Source: Bacillus sp. B1-b2
Lineage (GTDB): Bacteria > Bacillota > Bacilli > Bacillales > Cytobacillaceae
Assembly: GCF_009183415.1 (NCBI RefSeq)
Contig: NZ_WEHU01000013.1
Coordinates: 1 to 64,000, forward strand
Reading direction: 5' to 3'
Length of the DNA: 64,000 bases
A program made the translations under genes and the position numbers. Of the stretch, positions 26,250 to 38,392 are shown piece after piece. The notes under the pieces were generated by a model. The model was given only the letters and a program-made list of their open reading frames with translations. It did no database searches and was not told where the DNA came from. Every line of letters starts with the position of its first letter. Within the stretch, counting starts at the first letter, position 1.

Positions 26250-26582
26250 TTAAACATACTCCTGAGTAATCCATTTAATAATAGTAATCCCTGTGTGTGC
26301 TCCTCCAAATGCAGATACAATTAATAGAATTTGTTTAAATAAATCTTTCGTACCAGCATCATAGATCCCTTTTTCAATCGTATCTATGGCATCAAAGGTA
26401 CCGCCAATAGCTGTTACTATAGCCCAAATTTTAATCATACTAGATATTCTAATGATTTCAGTAAGTAATGGTTTTCCAGTTAAAAAAGCGGCTAGTCCAC
26501 CTAATAGGGCTCCACCTAATATTACACCTAATGCAATAAAGTAGCTTTCAATGAAAGTAGGGAAGAAGGGTTGTTGATTCAT
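26250..26582 (-). CDS. ytrH: sporulation membrane protein YtrH
   Basis: A 110-residue protein made almost entirely of membrane helices: about 12-35 (GVILGGALLGGLAAFLTG), 45-65 and 80-105. The family is conserved in spore formers and the B. subtilis gene is SigE-dependent in the mother cell. GGAG lies ten bases before the ATG. I did not find a clean SigE promoter in the upstream gap. It overlaps functionally with ytrI, which follows at once. Confidence 0.88.
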   Translation of the reverse strand: MNQQPFFPTFIESYFIALGVILGGALLGGLAAFLTGKPLLTEIIRISSMIKIWAIVTAIGGTFDAIDTIEKGIYDAGTKDLFKQILLIVSAFGGAHTGITIIKWITQEYV

Positions 26583-26954
26583 AATTTAACCGCTCCATTT
26601 CGTCATATTATAATAATTTTTTCTAAAAAAGATTGTTCCGATATCTTTTGCGGGTTTAAATGATATATTGTTATAAATATGGACGAGTAATCAGGAATAT
26701 GATTATTTTCGTAAAGGTATTATTGATAAAAGGTTGCTTCTAGTATCTCTAACTGCCTAATAACCTCCAACTATATTTCTTTTCTCTTCTGTTCCAAAGA
26801 ACCGAGTAGTCAATTGTGTATTATCCTTTTTATAATGAAAATAGAACATATTTTCTTTTTTTAGCTTAAACAACTATAATTAATAAAAAAATAGATTCAT
26901 GTCAGATAAGTGTTAATCATAAAAAATAATGTGTAGTGAGTGTGGTGAAAATAA
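26583..26954. other. divergent gap between ytrH and dnaE
   Basis: About 370 AT-rich bases. On the + strand TAGTCA (26807-26812), 18 bases, and TATAAT (26831-26836) is a fair SigA promoter for dnaE. No ORF or repeat seen. Confidence 0.4.
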
Positions 26955-29900
26955 GTGTCTTTCGTACATTTGCAAGTAGCTAGTAGCTATAGTCTCTTAT
27001 CTAGTACTATCTCGATTAAGGACTTAGTTACAAATGCTAGTAAAATGGGATATAAATCTTTAGCATTAACAGATCGAAATGTGCTGTTCGGTGCACAGGC
27101 ATTCTATAAAGAAGCAGTCAAAAATAATATAAAACCAATACTTGGATTAACAGTAGATGTAATAAGTGAATGGGAAAAAGAAAAGACCTATTCCTTATTA
27201 CTATTAGCAAGAAATAATGTTGGATTTTCTAATTTGTTAAAAATATCTAGTGCAGTTGCGACAAATAACCAAGGTGGTATACCAGTTAAATGGTTAAAAG
27301 CCTACTCAAAAGGATTAATTGCGATCTCTCCAGGGTTGGAGGGAGAAATAGAACAATATATCATTCAAGAGAATATAGAAATGGCAACAAAAGTGTTACA
27401 ATTATGGACATCTGTTTTTGAACAAAATCAATTTTTCTTATCTATTCAACGACATGGTTTGACTATGGAGGACGAACTAAATCAGCATATAGTAGAGCTT
27501 GGTCATTCTCACGAAATAAAAATTGTGGCAACTAATCATGTTTGTTATTTACAAGAAGAAGATCATTTCGCTTATGAATGTCTGCGTACTATTAAACAAG
27601 GGGAAAAATTAGCAGATGTTGATCAAAATGAATGGACCACTAATCAACAATATTTTAAAAGTTCTGATGAAATGGTTGAACTATTTAGCGATATACCATT
27701 GGTGCTAGAGAATGCGTGGTATATAGGACAAGAGTGCCAAGTTACAATGGACGAATTTCAAACTTCCTTACCGAAGTACCCTGTTCCATATCAGGAGGTA
27801 TCTGCGGAAGCCTTTTTACGAGAATTATGTATGGAAGGGTTAAGGAAAAGATACTCGAATATAGAGCCAAAGCATGTAAGTCGCTTAGAATATGAATTAG
27901 AGATTATTAATAAAATGGGTTACAGTGATTATTTCCTGATTGTTTGGGACTTTATGAAATATGCAAGAGAAAATGGGATACTAACAGGACCTGGTAGGGG
28001 TTCAGCGGCTGGATCTATAGTAGCTTATGTTCTATTTATTACAGAAATTGACCCTATTAACTATCATTTATTGTTTGAGAGATTTCTAAATCCAGAGCGT
28101 ATCTCAATGCCTGATATAGATATTGATTTTCCTGATAATAAAAGAGATCATGTCATTCAGTATGTGAAAGCAAAGTATGGAGAAATGCATGTTGCCCAAA
28201 TTATAACGTTTGGGACATTTGCAGCTAAAGCATCCTTGCGGGATATTGGAAGAGTATTTGGACTTTCCGTAAAGGAATTAGATGCGTTAACTCGAACCAT
28301 ACCTTCCAAACTAGGAATATCACTAAAAGACAGTTATAAAGAATCAAAGGAGCTTCAACAGTTTGTTGCAGAATCTCCGAAGAATAAAAGGATTTTCGAG
28401 ACAGCATGTAAGATTGAAGGACTTCCTAGACATACCTCTACACATGCAGCAGGAGTCGTATTAAGTCATAAGCCTTTAGTGAACGTCATCCCCATTCTTC
28501 AAGGACATGAGGAAATCTACTTAACTCAATATAGTATGGAATATTTAGAGGAACTAGGATTATTAAAAATGGACTTCTTAGGATTAAGAAATTTATCTTT
28601 CCTACAGAACATACTAGATATGATTAGTCGCTCTAACCATAAAAAGGTGGATATCAAAAACCTACCATTAGATGATCCGAAAGTATATAACCTGTTAAGT
28701 AAAGGGCAAACTACAGGAATATTCCAATTAGAATCAGAAGGAATGAGAAAAGTATTAAAAAGCTTGAATCCAACTGAATTTGAAGATATTGTAGCTGTTA
28801 ATGCTTTGTATAGACCAGGACCAATGGAGAATATCCCTCACTATATTGATCGCAAGCATGGGAAAGAGTCCATTAACTTTTATCATCCAGATTTAGAAGA
28901 AATTTTAAAAAGTACATATGGAGTGATAATCTATCAAGAGCAGATTATACAAATAGCTTCAAAGATGGCAGGCTTTTCTTTAGGAGAAGCAGATTTATTA
29001 CGTAGAGCTGTTAGTAAAAAACAAAAGGACGTACTAACTAAAGAAAGAGTTCATTTTGTAAACGGAGCTAAACTAAAGGGCTATGCGGAACAAACAGCTA
29101 ATGAAATTTATGAATTAATTGTGCGATTTGCTAATTATGGATTTAATAGAAGTCACGCTGTAGCATACAGTATGATTGCTTATCAGTTGGCCTATTTAAA
29201 AGCAAATTACCCTACCTATTTTATGGCAGCTTTAATGTCTTCAGCTACAGGGAACGAAGGGAAACTAATACACTTTATTAATGAATTAAAGGAAATGAAT
29301 GTAGATGTAATTCCACCATCCATTAATAAAAGTCATTATCATTTTCAAGTAGAACAGGGCAAAATTAGATATAGTTTAGCGGCTATAAAAGGAATTGGGG
29401 GAAATGTTTTAAAAGAGATTCTTAATGCTAGAAAGCATAAAAAATTCGAAGATATATTTGATTTTTGCATAAGAGTATCACCAAAAGTGATTAATAGAAA
29501 AGTACTAGAATCTCTCATATATGCTGGTTGCTTTGATGAATTTGGTCAGGATCGTGCAACCTGCTTGGCGACAATAGATGTAGCCATACAGCATGCACAA
29601 TTAGTTCATCCAGAAGAAGCGGATCAACATGACTTATTTAATGAAGAAGATTTCTTCTTCAAGCCTAAATATGTTGAAGTGGATCCAATGAAGCAAGAAG
29701 ATAAATTGACATATGAAAAAAGTGCTTTAGGATTATACTTATCTGATCACCCAGTATCAATTTACAAAGATTTCATCAAAGATTTAAAGACAACTTTTAT
29801 TATAGATATGCAGCATGGACAGAAATATCAGTCTGTTCTATATGTAACGGATGTGAATAGTATTAGAACGAAAAAGGGAGAACCTATGGCTTTTTTGCAC

Positions 29901-30320
29901 TTTAGTGATTCAAGTGGAGAAATGGAAGGGGTAGTGTTTCCTACTGTTTATAAAAAAGGACAATCTGTTCTGGCTAATGGCAAAATTGTTTATATTGAAG
30001 GGAAAGTGGAAGAAAGGTTTAATAAAAAACAGTTAGTTGTTCAATTAGTAGAATCTATGGAACAAAAAGTCCAAGCACTTCCAAAAAGTACACATAAGTT
30101 ATTTATTAAATCAAGAAATGAAAAAGAAATGGAATCTTTAAAGGGGGATATACTCCGAATTATAAAAAAATATCCAGGTTCTACACCAGTTATTATTCAT
30201 TATGAAGATACTGCAAAAAATATAATATTGAATAATGAATATAAAATTTTTCCGAATGGGAAATGCCTTGAGGAACTAACAAAACTCCTTGGAGCTAACC
30301 ATGTTATCTTGTCAGAATAA
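26955..30320 (+). CDS. dnaE: DNA polymerase III alpha subunit DnaE
   Basis: A C-family DNA polymerase of 1121 residues. In low-GC Gram-positives DnaE extends RNA primers and hands over to PolC, which is not in this window. Order: PHP domain (1-270), palm and fingers with the catalytic aspartates in PDIDIDFPDNKRD (Asp387 and Asp389), GPGRGSAAGS, LPRHTSTHAAG, tandem helix-hairpin-helix (about 800-870) and an OB fold (about 950-1035). The start is GTG; the ribosome site (GGTGA) is weak. Length agrees with B. subtilis DnaE (1115). Confidence 0.96.
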   Translation: MSFVHLQVASSYSLLSSTISIKDLVTNASKMGYKSLALTDRNVLFGAQAFYKEAVKNNIKPILGLTVDVISEWEKEKTYSLLLLARNNVGFSNLLKISSAVATNNQGGIPVKWLKAYSKGLIAISPGLEGEIEQYIIQENIEMATKVLQLWTSVFEQNQFFLSIQRHGLTMEDELNQHIVELGHSHEIKIVATNHVCYLQEEDHFAYECLRTIKQGEKLADVDQNEWTTNQQYFKSSDEMVELFSDIPLVLENAWYIGQECQVTMDEFQTSLPKYPVPYQEVSAEAFLRELCMEGLRKRYSNIEPKHVSRLEYELEIINKMGYSDYFLIVWDFMKYARENGILTGPGRGSAAGSIVAYVLFITEIDPINYHLLFERFLNPERISMPDIDIDFPDNKRDHVIQYVKAKYGEMHVAQIITFGTFAAKASLRDIGRVFGLSVKELDALTRTIPSKLGISLKDSYKESKELQQFVAESPKNKRIFETACKIEGLPRHTSTHAAGVVLSHKPLVNVIPILQGHEEIYLTQYSMEYLEELGLLKMDFLGLRNLSFLQNILDMISRSNHKKVDIKNLPLDDPKVYNLLSKGQTTGIFQLESEGMRKVLKSLNPTEFEDIVAVNALYRPGPMENIPHYIDRKHGKESINFYHPDLEEILKSTYGVIIYQEQIIQIASKMAGFSLGEADLLRRAVSKKQKDVLTKERVHFVNGAKLKGYAEQTANEIYELIVRFANYGFNRSHAVAYSMIAYQLAYLKANYPTYFMAALMSSATGNEGKLIHFINELKEMNVDVIPPSINKSHYHFQVEQGKIRYSLAAIKGIGGNVLKEILNARKHKKFEDIFDFCIRVSPKVINRKVLESLIYAGCFDEFGQDRATCLATIDVAIQHAQLVHPEEADQHDLFNEEDFFFKPKYVEVDPMKQEDKLTYEKSALGLYLSDHPVSIYKDFIKDLKTTFIIDMQHGQKYQSVLYVTDVNSIRTKKGEPMAFLHFSDSSGEMEGVVFPTVYKKGQSVLANGKIVYIEGKVEERFNKKQLVVQLVESMEQKVQALPKSTHKLFIKSRNEKEMESLKGDILRIIKKYPGSTPVIIHYEDTAKNIILNNEYKIFPNGKCLEELTKLLGANHVILSE

Positions 30321-30363
30321 CTTTACAACTTCTTAAAGTTGTTATATTGTTTAAGAAGCTAAC

Positions 30364-30374
30364 TGGTCAGACCA
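30364..30374. promoter_or_regulatory. FadR-type palindromic operator
   Basis: TGGTCAGACCA at 30364-30374 is a perfect 5-1-5 palindrome, extended to AACTGGTC-A-GACCACTT (one mismatch). This is the operator form of FadR/LldR GntR proteins, and it lies about 95 bases ahead of a gene for such a regulator. Autoregulation is inferred. Confidence 0.65.
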
Positions 30375-30468
30375 CTTGTTTGATAATACTAATCAGTATA
30401 CAAGCAGAGAATATATTCATATATCTATTAATGGCCAATTAGGCAAAAGAAGTGAGTGATGACAAAAA

Positions 30469-31092
30469 GTGAATGAAACTGCTTCTAAAAACTCCAAATT
30501 ATATGTCGATATTGTTAATCATCTTCGAGATATGATTAACACAAATGGACTTCAACCTGGCGATAAACTTCCTTCCGAGCGAGCCTTAAGCGAGTCCCTT
30601 CCAGCAGGCAGGTCTTCTATCAGAGAAGCATTAAGGGCATTAGAGTTATTAGGCCTTATTGAAACAAGGAAGGGAGAAGGAACGTTTCTACGGAATTTTG
30701 AAGGACATAATTTGGTTGAGTTGATCAGTACATTTATTTTGCAGAATGAAAAAGCAAAGAGTGACGTATTAGAAACCAAAAACTATATCCAATTAAATGC
30801 ATTAGATATTGCTATGGGAAAAATCGCAGATAATGAAGTAGAGGCCCTAAAAAATTGGGTGAAGCATCATCAGGATATCAACGAAAATGAATTTTTTATT
30901 AAAATAATAAACATTGCAGATAACTTTCTTATTCATCGCTTATGGACAATATTAAAGGAGTATTATCAATCTTTAAAATTTCCTGAAATTATATGGGCGA
31001 AAGAAGATTATCTAACCATTTTGCATGCATTAGAAAAGAAAGATCAAAAAAAACTATGGCAAGTGTATAAAGAATTGAAAGAAAGATCATAA
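30469..31092 (+). CDS. FadR-subfamily GntR transcription regulator
   Basis: A 207-residue regulator. The N-terminal winged helix (about 8-75) has the GntR signature PGDKLPSERALSESLPAGRSSIREALRALELLG in part, then GLIETRKGEGTFL. The C-terminal two-thirds is all helical, as in the FCD ligand domain, but only about 130 residues long and without an obvious full metal-binding His set. The GTG start has only a weak ribosome site (AAGTGAGTGAT), so translation may be low. It lies between dnaE and accDA. Other Bacillus species have such a regulator here next to malic enzyme; that enzyme is missing. Control of accDA or of its own gene is a reasonable guess. Confidence 0.82.
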   Translation: MNETASKNSKLYVDIVNHLRDMINTNGLQPGDKLPSERALSESLPAGRSSIREALRALELLGLIETRKGEGTFLRNFEGHNLVELISTFILQNEKAKSDVLETKNYIQLNALDIAMGKIADNEVEALKNWVKHHQDINENEFFIKIINIADNFLIHRLWTILKEYYQSLKFPEIIWAKEDYLTILHALEKKDQKKLWQVYKELKERS

Positions 31093-31267
31093 AGCACTAA
31101 TATAATCATTATTTTTTATAAACATATTACTAATATTTTTTATGCGAAATAGTATATTTTTTGAATGTCTATATGCAAGTGTTTTATTTCCGACATGCAG
31201 TAATTGCATCACTAATGGATTAGTCTTGGAAAATAATACAAAATGTTAATAATGGGGAGGGTTCCAT

Positions 31268-32137
31268 TTGATTAAGGGAATTTTTTCTAAATCAAAAAAA
31301 ATGAAATATGCAACATTGCCTTCAGAGTTATCAAAAAATGAGTTACCAGAAGGTATTATGACTAAATGCTCTAACTGTAAGAAAATTATGTACACGAAAG
31401 AGTTACAGAAAAACTTAAAGGTTTGTTTGAATTGTGGCTTTCATTTACCGATGAATGGCATGGAGAGAGTAAGCAGTATTATAGATGATTCAACTTTTGT
31501 TGAAATAAATAGTGAAATTAAGACAGGCAACCCTTTGAATTTTCCAGGATACGAAGAAAAAATTGCTGGAGATATTAAAAAGACAAAAATAAACGAAGCT
31601 GTTGTTACAGGTACAGGGAAAATAGAAGGTAAGGAAGTAGTCATTGCTGTTATGGATTCTACTTTCCGTATGGGAAGTATGGGTTCCGTAGTAGGAGAAA
31701 AGATTACATTAGCTATTGAAAAGGCAGACGAGCTTTCTGTACCTTTTATTATCTTTACTGCTTCTGGTGGAGCAAGGATGCAGGAAGGAATTCTTAGTTT
31801 AATGCAAATGGCTAAAACAAGTACTGCATTAAAACGATTCAGTGATAATGGTGGTCTGTATATTACGATCATGACACATCCAACTACTGGTGGAGTTTCG
31901 GCTAGTTTTGCTTCTCTTGGTGATTATAATTTTGCTGAACCAGGGGCTCTTATTGGGTTTGCTGGTAGAAGAATTATTGAACAGACAATTAGAGAAGAGC
32001 TTCCAGAGGACTTCCAAACATCGGAGTTCTTACTGAAGCATGGTCAATTAGATGCAGTAATACCAAGGCTAGAATTAAAAGAGAAGTTAAGCTTAGTATT
32101 AGATATTCATCAGAATGGTGGTGATTCTGAATGGTAG
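31268..32137 (+). CDS. accD: acetyl-CoA carboxylase carboxyltransferase subunit beta
   Basis: AccD (289 residues) forms, with AccA, the carboxyltransferase that makes malonyl-CoA for fatty-acid synthesis. A four-cysteine zinc ribbon is visible (Cys34, Cys37, Cys53, Cys56). The crotonase-like core contains [10 protein letters not shown] and [14 protein letters not shown], which form the oxyanion and CoA sites. The start is TTG, seven bases after GGGGAGGG. accA starts inside its last codons (ATGGTAG), which keeps the subunits in balance. The FadR-like gene upstream may regulate it. Confidence 0.97.
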   Translation: MIKGIFSKSKKMKYATLPSELSKNELPEGIMTKCSNCKKIMYTKELQKNLKVCLNCGFHLPMNGMERVSSIIDDSTFVEINSEIKTGNPLNFPGYEEKIAGDIKKTKINEAVVTGTGKIEGKEVVIAVMDSTFRMGSMGSVVGEKITLAIEKADELSVPFIIFTASGGARMQEGILSLMQMAKTSTALKRFSDNGGLYITIMTHPTTGGVSASFASLGDYNFAEPGALIGFAGRRIIEQTIREELPEDFQTSEFLLKHGQLDAVIPRLELKEKLSLVLDIHQNGGDSEW

Positions 32138-33084
32138 AATTAGCTTTTGATAAGCCAATTAATGAACTGAAAAGCAAAATTAGCGAGCTAAAAGAATTCT
32201 CCGCTAATGCAAATGTGGATTTAAGCATGGAAATTGACAAGTTAGAAAAAAGACTAGAAAAACTTGAAAATGATATCTACAATAACATGAAGCCTTGGGA
32301 TCGTGTACAGATAGCAAGACATCCAAATAGACCAACTACACTAGATTATATTTCTCACTTGTTCACTGATTTCTTTGAATTGCATGGAGATAGAGGGTTT
32401 GGGGATGATGAAGCAATTGTCGCAGGTGTTGCAAAATATAAAGGTTTACCTGTAACAGTTATTGGTCATCAAAGAGGGAAAGATACGAAAGAAAATATTC
32501 GCAGAAACTTTGGAATGCCACATCCAGAAGGGTATCGTAAGGCATTACGTTTAATGAAACAAGCGGATAAATTCAATCGCCCAATTATCTGTTTTATTGA
32601 TACAAAAGGAGCATATCCTGGTAAAGCTGCAGAAGAAAGAGGACAAAGTGAAGCAATTGCAAAAAACTTGTTCGAAATGGCTTCTATGGAAGTGCCAATC
32701 ATTTGTATTGTCATTGGTGAAGGTGGAAGTGGTGGAGCTTTAGCACTTGGAGTCGGAAACCATATACACATGCTGGAGAATTCTACTTACTCTGTGATTT
32801 CTCCTGAAGGAGCTGCATCTATTTTATGGAAAGATGCTGGACAGGCGAAACAAGCGGCAGAAAAAATGAAAATCACAGCTCCTGATTTAAAAGGATTAGG
32901 AATTATTGATTCTATTATAAAAGAAGTAAAAGGTGGAGCTCACCAAGATATAAAAGAACAAGCCGAACAAATGGATAAGGTTCTATACCAATCTTTAAAA
33001 GATTTAAGAACAATGACTAAGGAAGAACTAGTTAGTCATAGATATGATAAGTTTAACAAAATGGGTTCATACTTGAGTAAATAA
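32131..33084 (+). CDS. accA: acetyl-CoA carboxylase carboxyltransferase subunit alpha
   Basis: AccA (317 residues) is the partner of AccD. An N-terminal coiled-coil (about 5-55, [12 protein letters not shown] and [12 protein letters not shown]) is followed by the crotonase fold with [27 protein letters not shown] and [12 protein letters not shown], which bind carboxybiotin. The ATG overlaps accD by seven bases. The operon ends at a long hairpin. All residues I expect are present. Confidence 0.97.
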   Translation: MVELAFDKPINELKSKISELKEFSANANVDLSMEIDKLEKRLEKLENDIYNNMKPWDRVQIARHPNRPTTLDYISHLFTDFFELHGDRGFGDDEAIVAGVAKYKGLPVTVIGHQRGKDTKENIRRNFGMPHPEGYRKALRLMKQADKFNRPIICFIDTKGAYPGKAAEERGQSEAIAKNLFEMASMEVPIICIVIGEGGSGGALALGVGNHIHMLENSTYSVISPEGAASILWKDAGQAKQAAEKMKITAPDLKGLGIIDSIIKEVKGGAHQDIKEQAEQMDKVLYQSLKDLRTMTKEELVSHRYDKFNKMGSYLSK

Positions 33085-33093
33085 CAATAATAG

Positions 33094-33156
33094 GAAAGAT
33101 TCAAATGCAGTAATCCAGCTAAAAAGGGGAATACTATTATTTGAATCTTTTCTTAT
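33094..33156 (+). terminator. terminator of accDA
   Basis: GAAAGATTCAAAT (33094-33106) pairs with ATTTGAATCTTTTC from 33139; T-rich end. Confidence 0.75.
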
Positions 33157-34537
<1,381 letters not shown>

Positions 34538-34544
34538 TGATCCT

Positions 34545-34602
34545 ATGAATGGGATTTAAGATTTTTATTCTTGTAGTAGAAGAATCTTAAATCCCTTCAT
34601 TT
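34545..34602 (+). terminator. hairpin between pfkA and pyk
   Basis: GAATGGGATTTAAGATT pairs with AATCTTAAATCCC-TTCATT. No clean T tract follows, so it probably reduces read-through or protects the pfkA end rather than stopping all transcription. Confidence 0.5.
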
Positions 34603-34645
34603 ATGTAAAAAAATATTTTATATCTAATATCGGAGGTTATTTGTA

Positions 34646-36406
34646 ATGCGTAAAACGAAAATTGTATGTACTATTGGACCTGCTAGTGAAAGTATAGAGA
34701 AATTAACTCAACTTATGCAAGCAGGCATGAACGTTGCACGTTTAAACTTTTCACATGGTGACTTTGAAGAACATGGTGCAAGAATTAAAAATATCCGTGA
34801 AGCAGCTGAAATTACAGGTAGTAATATTGCTATCTTATTAGATACAAAAGGTCCTGAAATTCGTACAAACAATATGAAAGATGGAGCAATTGAACTTGTA
34901 TCAGGAAACGATATTATCGTTTCTATGAAAGAAGTAGAAGGTACAACGGAAAAATTTTCTGTAACATATGAAGGCTTAATTGAGGATGTTCAAGTTGGAA
35001 GCAAAATTCTACTTGATGATGGCTTAATTGGTCTTGAAGTAACAGGTGTGGATAACGCAGCAGGTGAAATACATACAAAAATTCTTAATACAGGTACACT
35101 AAAAAATAAAAAAGGTGTAAACGTTCCTGGGGTTTCAGTTAAATTACCTGGAATCACTGAAAAAGATGCTAATGACATCCGTTTTGGTATTGAACAAGGT
35201 ATTGATTTTATCGCTGCTTCATTTGTTCGTCGCGCATCAGATGTATTAGAAATTAAACAATTGTTAAAAGAAAACAATGCTTCCCATATTCATATTATCC
35301 CTAAAATTGAAAACCAAGAAGGTGTGGATAATATTGATGAAATTTTAGAAGTATCTGATGGATTAATGGTTGCTCGTGGAGATCTTGGTGTAGAAATTCC
35401 TGCAGAAGATGTGCCATTAGTTCAAAAATCTTTAATCAAGAAATGTAATACTCAAGGTAAACCAGTTATTACTGCTACACAAATGTTAGATTCTATGCAA
35501 CGTAATCCACGTCCAACGCGTGCGGAAGCAAGTGACGTTGCGAATGCAATCTTTGACGGAACAGATGCAATTATGCTTTCTGGGGAAACAGCTGCTGGTA
35601 CATATCCAGTAGAAGCAGTACAAACAATGAATAACATTGCTTCAAAAGCAGAGACGGCTTTAAACTATAAAGAAATCTTGTCTAAACGTAGCAAAGATTC
35701 GGAACAATCTATTACAGATTCTATCGGTCAATCAGTTGCTCATACTGCATTAAACCTTGAAGTTAAAGCAGTTATCACTCCGACTGGAAGTGGACATACT
35801 GCAAGAATGATCTCAAAATATCGTCCAGAAGCACCAATTATTGCTGTAACTTATGATGGGAAAATCCAAAGACAGTTAGCATTAGTATGGGGTGTGTATC
35901 CTCGTGTAAGTAATAAATCTGAGTCTACAGATGAAATGCTTGATGTTGCTGTACAAGAAAGTGTAAACAGCTCTATCGTAACACATGGTGATTTAGTTGT
36001 AATTACAGCAGGCTTACCAGTTGGCGAAGCAGGAACTACTAATATCATGAAAATTCATGTAATTGGTGATATTCTTGCTAAAGGACAAGGAATCGGACGC
36101 AAGACAGCTTTCGGTAAAGCAGTAATTGCTAAAAATGCAAAAGATGCTCTTGAAAAAGTAAAGCAAGGATCTATACTTGTAACAACTGGCACTGATCGCG
36201 ATATGGTTCCTGCATTAGAAAAATGTAGTGCTCTAATCGTAGAAGAAGGTGGCTTGACTAGTCATGCAGCTGTTGTGGGATTAGAAATTGGTATTCCAGT
36301 AATAGTGGGTGTAGAGAATGCTACAAACATCTTAAAAGATGGAGTAGATATTACAGTAGATTCTCGCAGTGGCTATGTATATAGTGGACATGCTAGCGTA
36401 CTTTAA
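34646..36406 (+). CDS. pyk: pyruvate kinase
   Basis: Pyk (586 residues) makes pyruvate and ATP from phosphoenolpyruvate. The barrel contains [20 protein letters not shown], the catalytic lysine region IPKIENQEG, and [26 protein letters not shown] follows. It has the extra C-terminal PEP-utiliser-like domain (about 475-586, with [19 protein letters not shown]), as in Bacillus and Geobacillus enzymes, which explains its length. GGAGGTTATTTGTA precedes the ATG. The transcript ends at a strong terminator. Confidence 0.97.
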   Translation: MRKTKIVCTIGPASESIEKLTQLMQAGMNVARLNFSHGDFEEHGARIKNIREAAEITGSNIAILLDTKGPEIRTNNMKDGAIELVSGNDIIVSMKEVEGTTEKFSVTYEGLIEDVQVGSKILLDDGLIGLEVTGVDNAAGEIHTKILNTGTLKNKKGVNVPGVSVKLPGITEKDANDIRFGIEQGIDFIAASFVRRASDVLEIKQLLKENNASHIHIIPKIENQEGVDNIDEILEVSDGLMVARGDLGVEIPAEDVPLVQKSLIKKCNTQGKPVITATQMLDSMQRNPRPTRAEASDVANAIFDGTDAIMLSGETAAGTYPVEAVQTMNNIASKAETALNYKEILSKRSKDSEQSITDSIGQSVAHTALNLEVKAVITPTGSGHTARMISKYRPEAPIIAVTYDGKIQRQLALVWGVYPRVSNKSESTDEMLDVAVQESVNSSIVTHGDLVVITAGLPVGEAGTTNIMKIHVIGDILAKGQGIGRKTAFGKAVIAKNAKDALEKVKQGSILVTTGTDRDMVPALEKCSALIVEEGGLTSHAAVVGLEIGIPVIVGVENATNILKDGVDITVDSRSGYVYSGHASVL

Positions 36407-36425
36407 TATTAAAAAATAGATAGCT

Positions 36426-36460
36426 AAGGAATGTCTCTCATAGTGAGACATTCCTTTTTT
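36426..36460 (+). terminator. terminator of pyk
   Basis: AAGGAATGTCTC/GAGACATTCCTT stem followed by six Ts. Confidence 0.92.
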
Positions 36461-36527
36461 CTATATTTATATTTAGAAAAAGGATATAATAGAAATATCC
36501 TTATTGTACAAGGTGGTGCTATACATC

Positions 36528-36920
36528 ATGCGAGCATTCTTGATTTTTTTGCTAGTAATCCCTATTCTCGAACTGACTATATTTCTTATTTTAGGAAATT
36601 ATTTTGGAATAGCAGAAACATTACTAATGATTATTGGTACTGGGATTATTGGCGGAATACTAATGAAAAAACAGGGTTTAAAGGCTGTTCAAAATGTGCA
36701 ACAACAGATTCAAAATGGAATCATGCCAGGAGATGCCATTATTAATGGTTTATCTGTATTAATAGGTAGTATTTTATTACTATTTCCAGGATTCATTACA
36801 GATATAGTAGGAGTTCTTATCTTAATTCCTATTACAAGAAAGCTTTTTAAGGCTCTTTTAATACGATATCTTCATAGAGCAATACAAAAACGAAATAGAG
36901 TAACCATTATTCATCGCTGA
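36528..36920 (+). CDS. fxsA: FxsA-family membrane protein
   Basis: A 130-residue inner-membrane protein (YtzA in B. subtilis). Hydrophobic helices lie at about 2-22, 27-45 (ILGNYFGIAETLLMIIGTGIIGG in part) and 75-105, followed by a basic cytosolic tail. GDAIINGLSVLIGSILLLFPG is the conserved FxsA core. The ATG at 36528 has AAGGTGGTG ahead; the frame from 36504 covers the ribosome site. The E. coli namesake affects exclusion of phage T7 by the F plasmid; the cellular role is unknown. Confidence 0.88.
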   Translation: MRAFLIFLLVIPILELTIFLILGNYFGIAETLLMIIGTGIIGGILMKKQGLKAVQNVQQQIQNGIMPGDAIINGLSVLIGSILLLFPGFITDIVGVLILIPITRKLFKALLIRYLHRAIQKRNRVTIIHR

Positions 36921-36922
36921 TA

Positions 36923-36972
36923 AAAAAAGAAGCCCTACAGAGAGGAGTTATTCTGTAGAGCTTCTTTTATTT
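36923..36972. terminator. bidirectional terminator, fxsA and ytvI
   Basis: AAAAGAAGCCCTACAGA pairs with TCTGTAGAGCTTCTTTT between convergent genes. Confidence 0.85.
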
Positions 36973-36974
36973 TG

Positions 36975-38099
36975 TTATTTCGATATAGGTTTTTCTCCCT
37001 TGATATAATTCCATATATCTAGGAATACATTAGCCTTATGTAAGGTGGATAAAATAACAAGTGTAACAGGTCCGATGATTAATCCAATGAATCCTAAAAC
37101 CTTAAATCCAACAAATAAAGCTATAAGGGTGGCTAAAGGATCTAACCCAATATTAGAAGATAATATTTTGGGCTCCATTATTTGTCTTTGTACAAGTACT
37201 AAAATAAACAATACTGTTAGGCCGACAGCTAATCCCATATTGCCAACAATCACTTCATAAATAATCCATGGTACAAAGATTAAACCAGTTCCTAAATAAG
37301 GAATAATATCAACTAGTCCAGTTAGGAGGGCAATGGTAATAGCATAGTCAACTCGTAATATTAAAAGACCGATTAATATAATAACAGTAGTGATGGAAAT
37401 AAGGGTAACTTGAGCCTTTAAAAATCCGAATAGAGCCTTTTTTAAATCGAAAAATACTGTTTTCCCACTATTAATCCATTTAGAAGGAAATAATCTACTA
37501 AATTTATTAGATAATTGTGCCCAATCTTTACTAATGAAGAAGGTTGCTAATAAGGAGAAAATAATGACAGTTGCGGCATTTGGAAACCAGGATAGAATAA
37601 TTGGGATATTTTGAAAAAAAGCTTGTAAGAAGTCACTCATTACTGTGCCAACTTCTTCTCCCACACTTTTAATATTATTTATTATGGTTTCTTGTTGGCC
37701 GGTTCCTAAGCTGTCAAAGGTTTGGGTGATTTTATTATAGATGGGAATCACTTGAGCTGCGATTAGATTCTCAATATATTGGATAATGGTATCTACTTGT
37801 TTAGGTACCACATCCGCAAGGTATGAAGCTCCTGAAACAATTTCGGCAATTAAAAAAAATACAATTCCAGCAAAAAGAGATAAAATAAAAAATATACTTA
37901 AAACTACTGCAAATGCACGTGGAAGCTTACATTTGAATTGAAAAAAATTAACAACGGGGTTCATTAAAAAAGCAATAAGAAATCCAATAATGAATGGATA
38001 GGTTACCTTGGATAAATAAATCGTGCTTACAAATAATACACTAATAACAGCAATAACAATAAAAAAGCGAATGGTACGATTAATGTAAGTTGAATTCAA
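36975..38099 (-). CDS. ytvI: AI-2E family permease YtvI
   Basis: A 374-residue polytopic membrane protein of the AI-2E (PerM) family, with two N-terminal helices, a periplasm-facing amphipathic region (about 75-150) and five or six C-terminal helices. DIIPYLGTGLIFVPW and LASTL-like C-terminal sequence are typical. The start is TTG at 38099, seven bases after GGAGG; the ATG closer to the ribosome site stops after two codons. Members export varied small solutes; in sporulating bacteria YtvI is linked to spore formation, and the substrate is unknown. A second family member occurs at 62.8-63.9 kb. Confidence 0.85.
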   Translation of the reverse strand: MNSTYINRTIRFFIVIAVISVLFVSTIYLSKVTYPFIIGFLIAFLMNPVVNFFQFKCKLPRAFAVVLSIFFILSLFAGIVFFLIAEIVSGASYLADVVPKQVDTIIQYIENLIAAQVIPIYNKITQTFDSLGTGQQETIINNIKSVGEEVGTVMSDFLQAFFQNIPIILSWFPNAATVIIFSLLATFFISKDWAQLSNKFSRLFPSKWINSGKTVFFDLKKALFGFLKAQVTLISITTVIILIGLLILRVDYAITIALLTGLVDIIPYLGTGLIFVPWIIYEVIVGNMGLAVGLTVLFILVLVQRQIMEPKILSSNIGLDPLATLIALFVGFKVLGFIGLIIGPVTLVILSTLHKANVFLDIWNYIKGEKPISK

Positions 38100-38392
38100 T
38101 TCATATCCTCCAGTAGATATTAGAATAAACGTCGGTGACTTATGACTAATTCTTGATAAAACTATATTTATGCATGTACAAGTAGAAATCCTTCTTTTTT
38201 AAGGTGATTTCACATACTTTTATTTTTTATCTTGTTGAGGTTCTTCTAGAAATTTGTTTAAAAGTGATTTATAATGTCGTGCAGCCTTTTTATAATGTTA
38301 TAGCTTATTATAAGGGATAGTATGAGAGTAAGCATGATAGGAACAATGTGTTTGAAATGAAAAAGAAAATTTGGATATAAAGGTGGATGGAA

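Noticed and set aside
31441-31872. A 143-codon antisense frame within accD
   Set aside because: Mirror frame of a highly conserved gene; no ribosome site and no family resemblance.
36431-36745. A 104-codon frame overlapping the fxsA start
   Set aside because: fxsA in another frame has a good ribosome site and conserved membrane sequence; this frame has neither.
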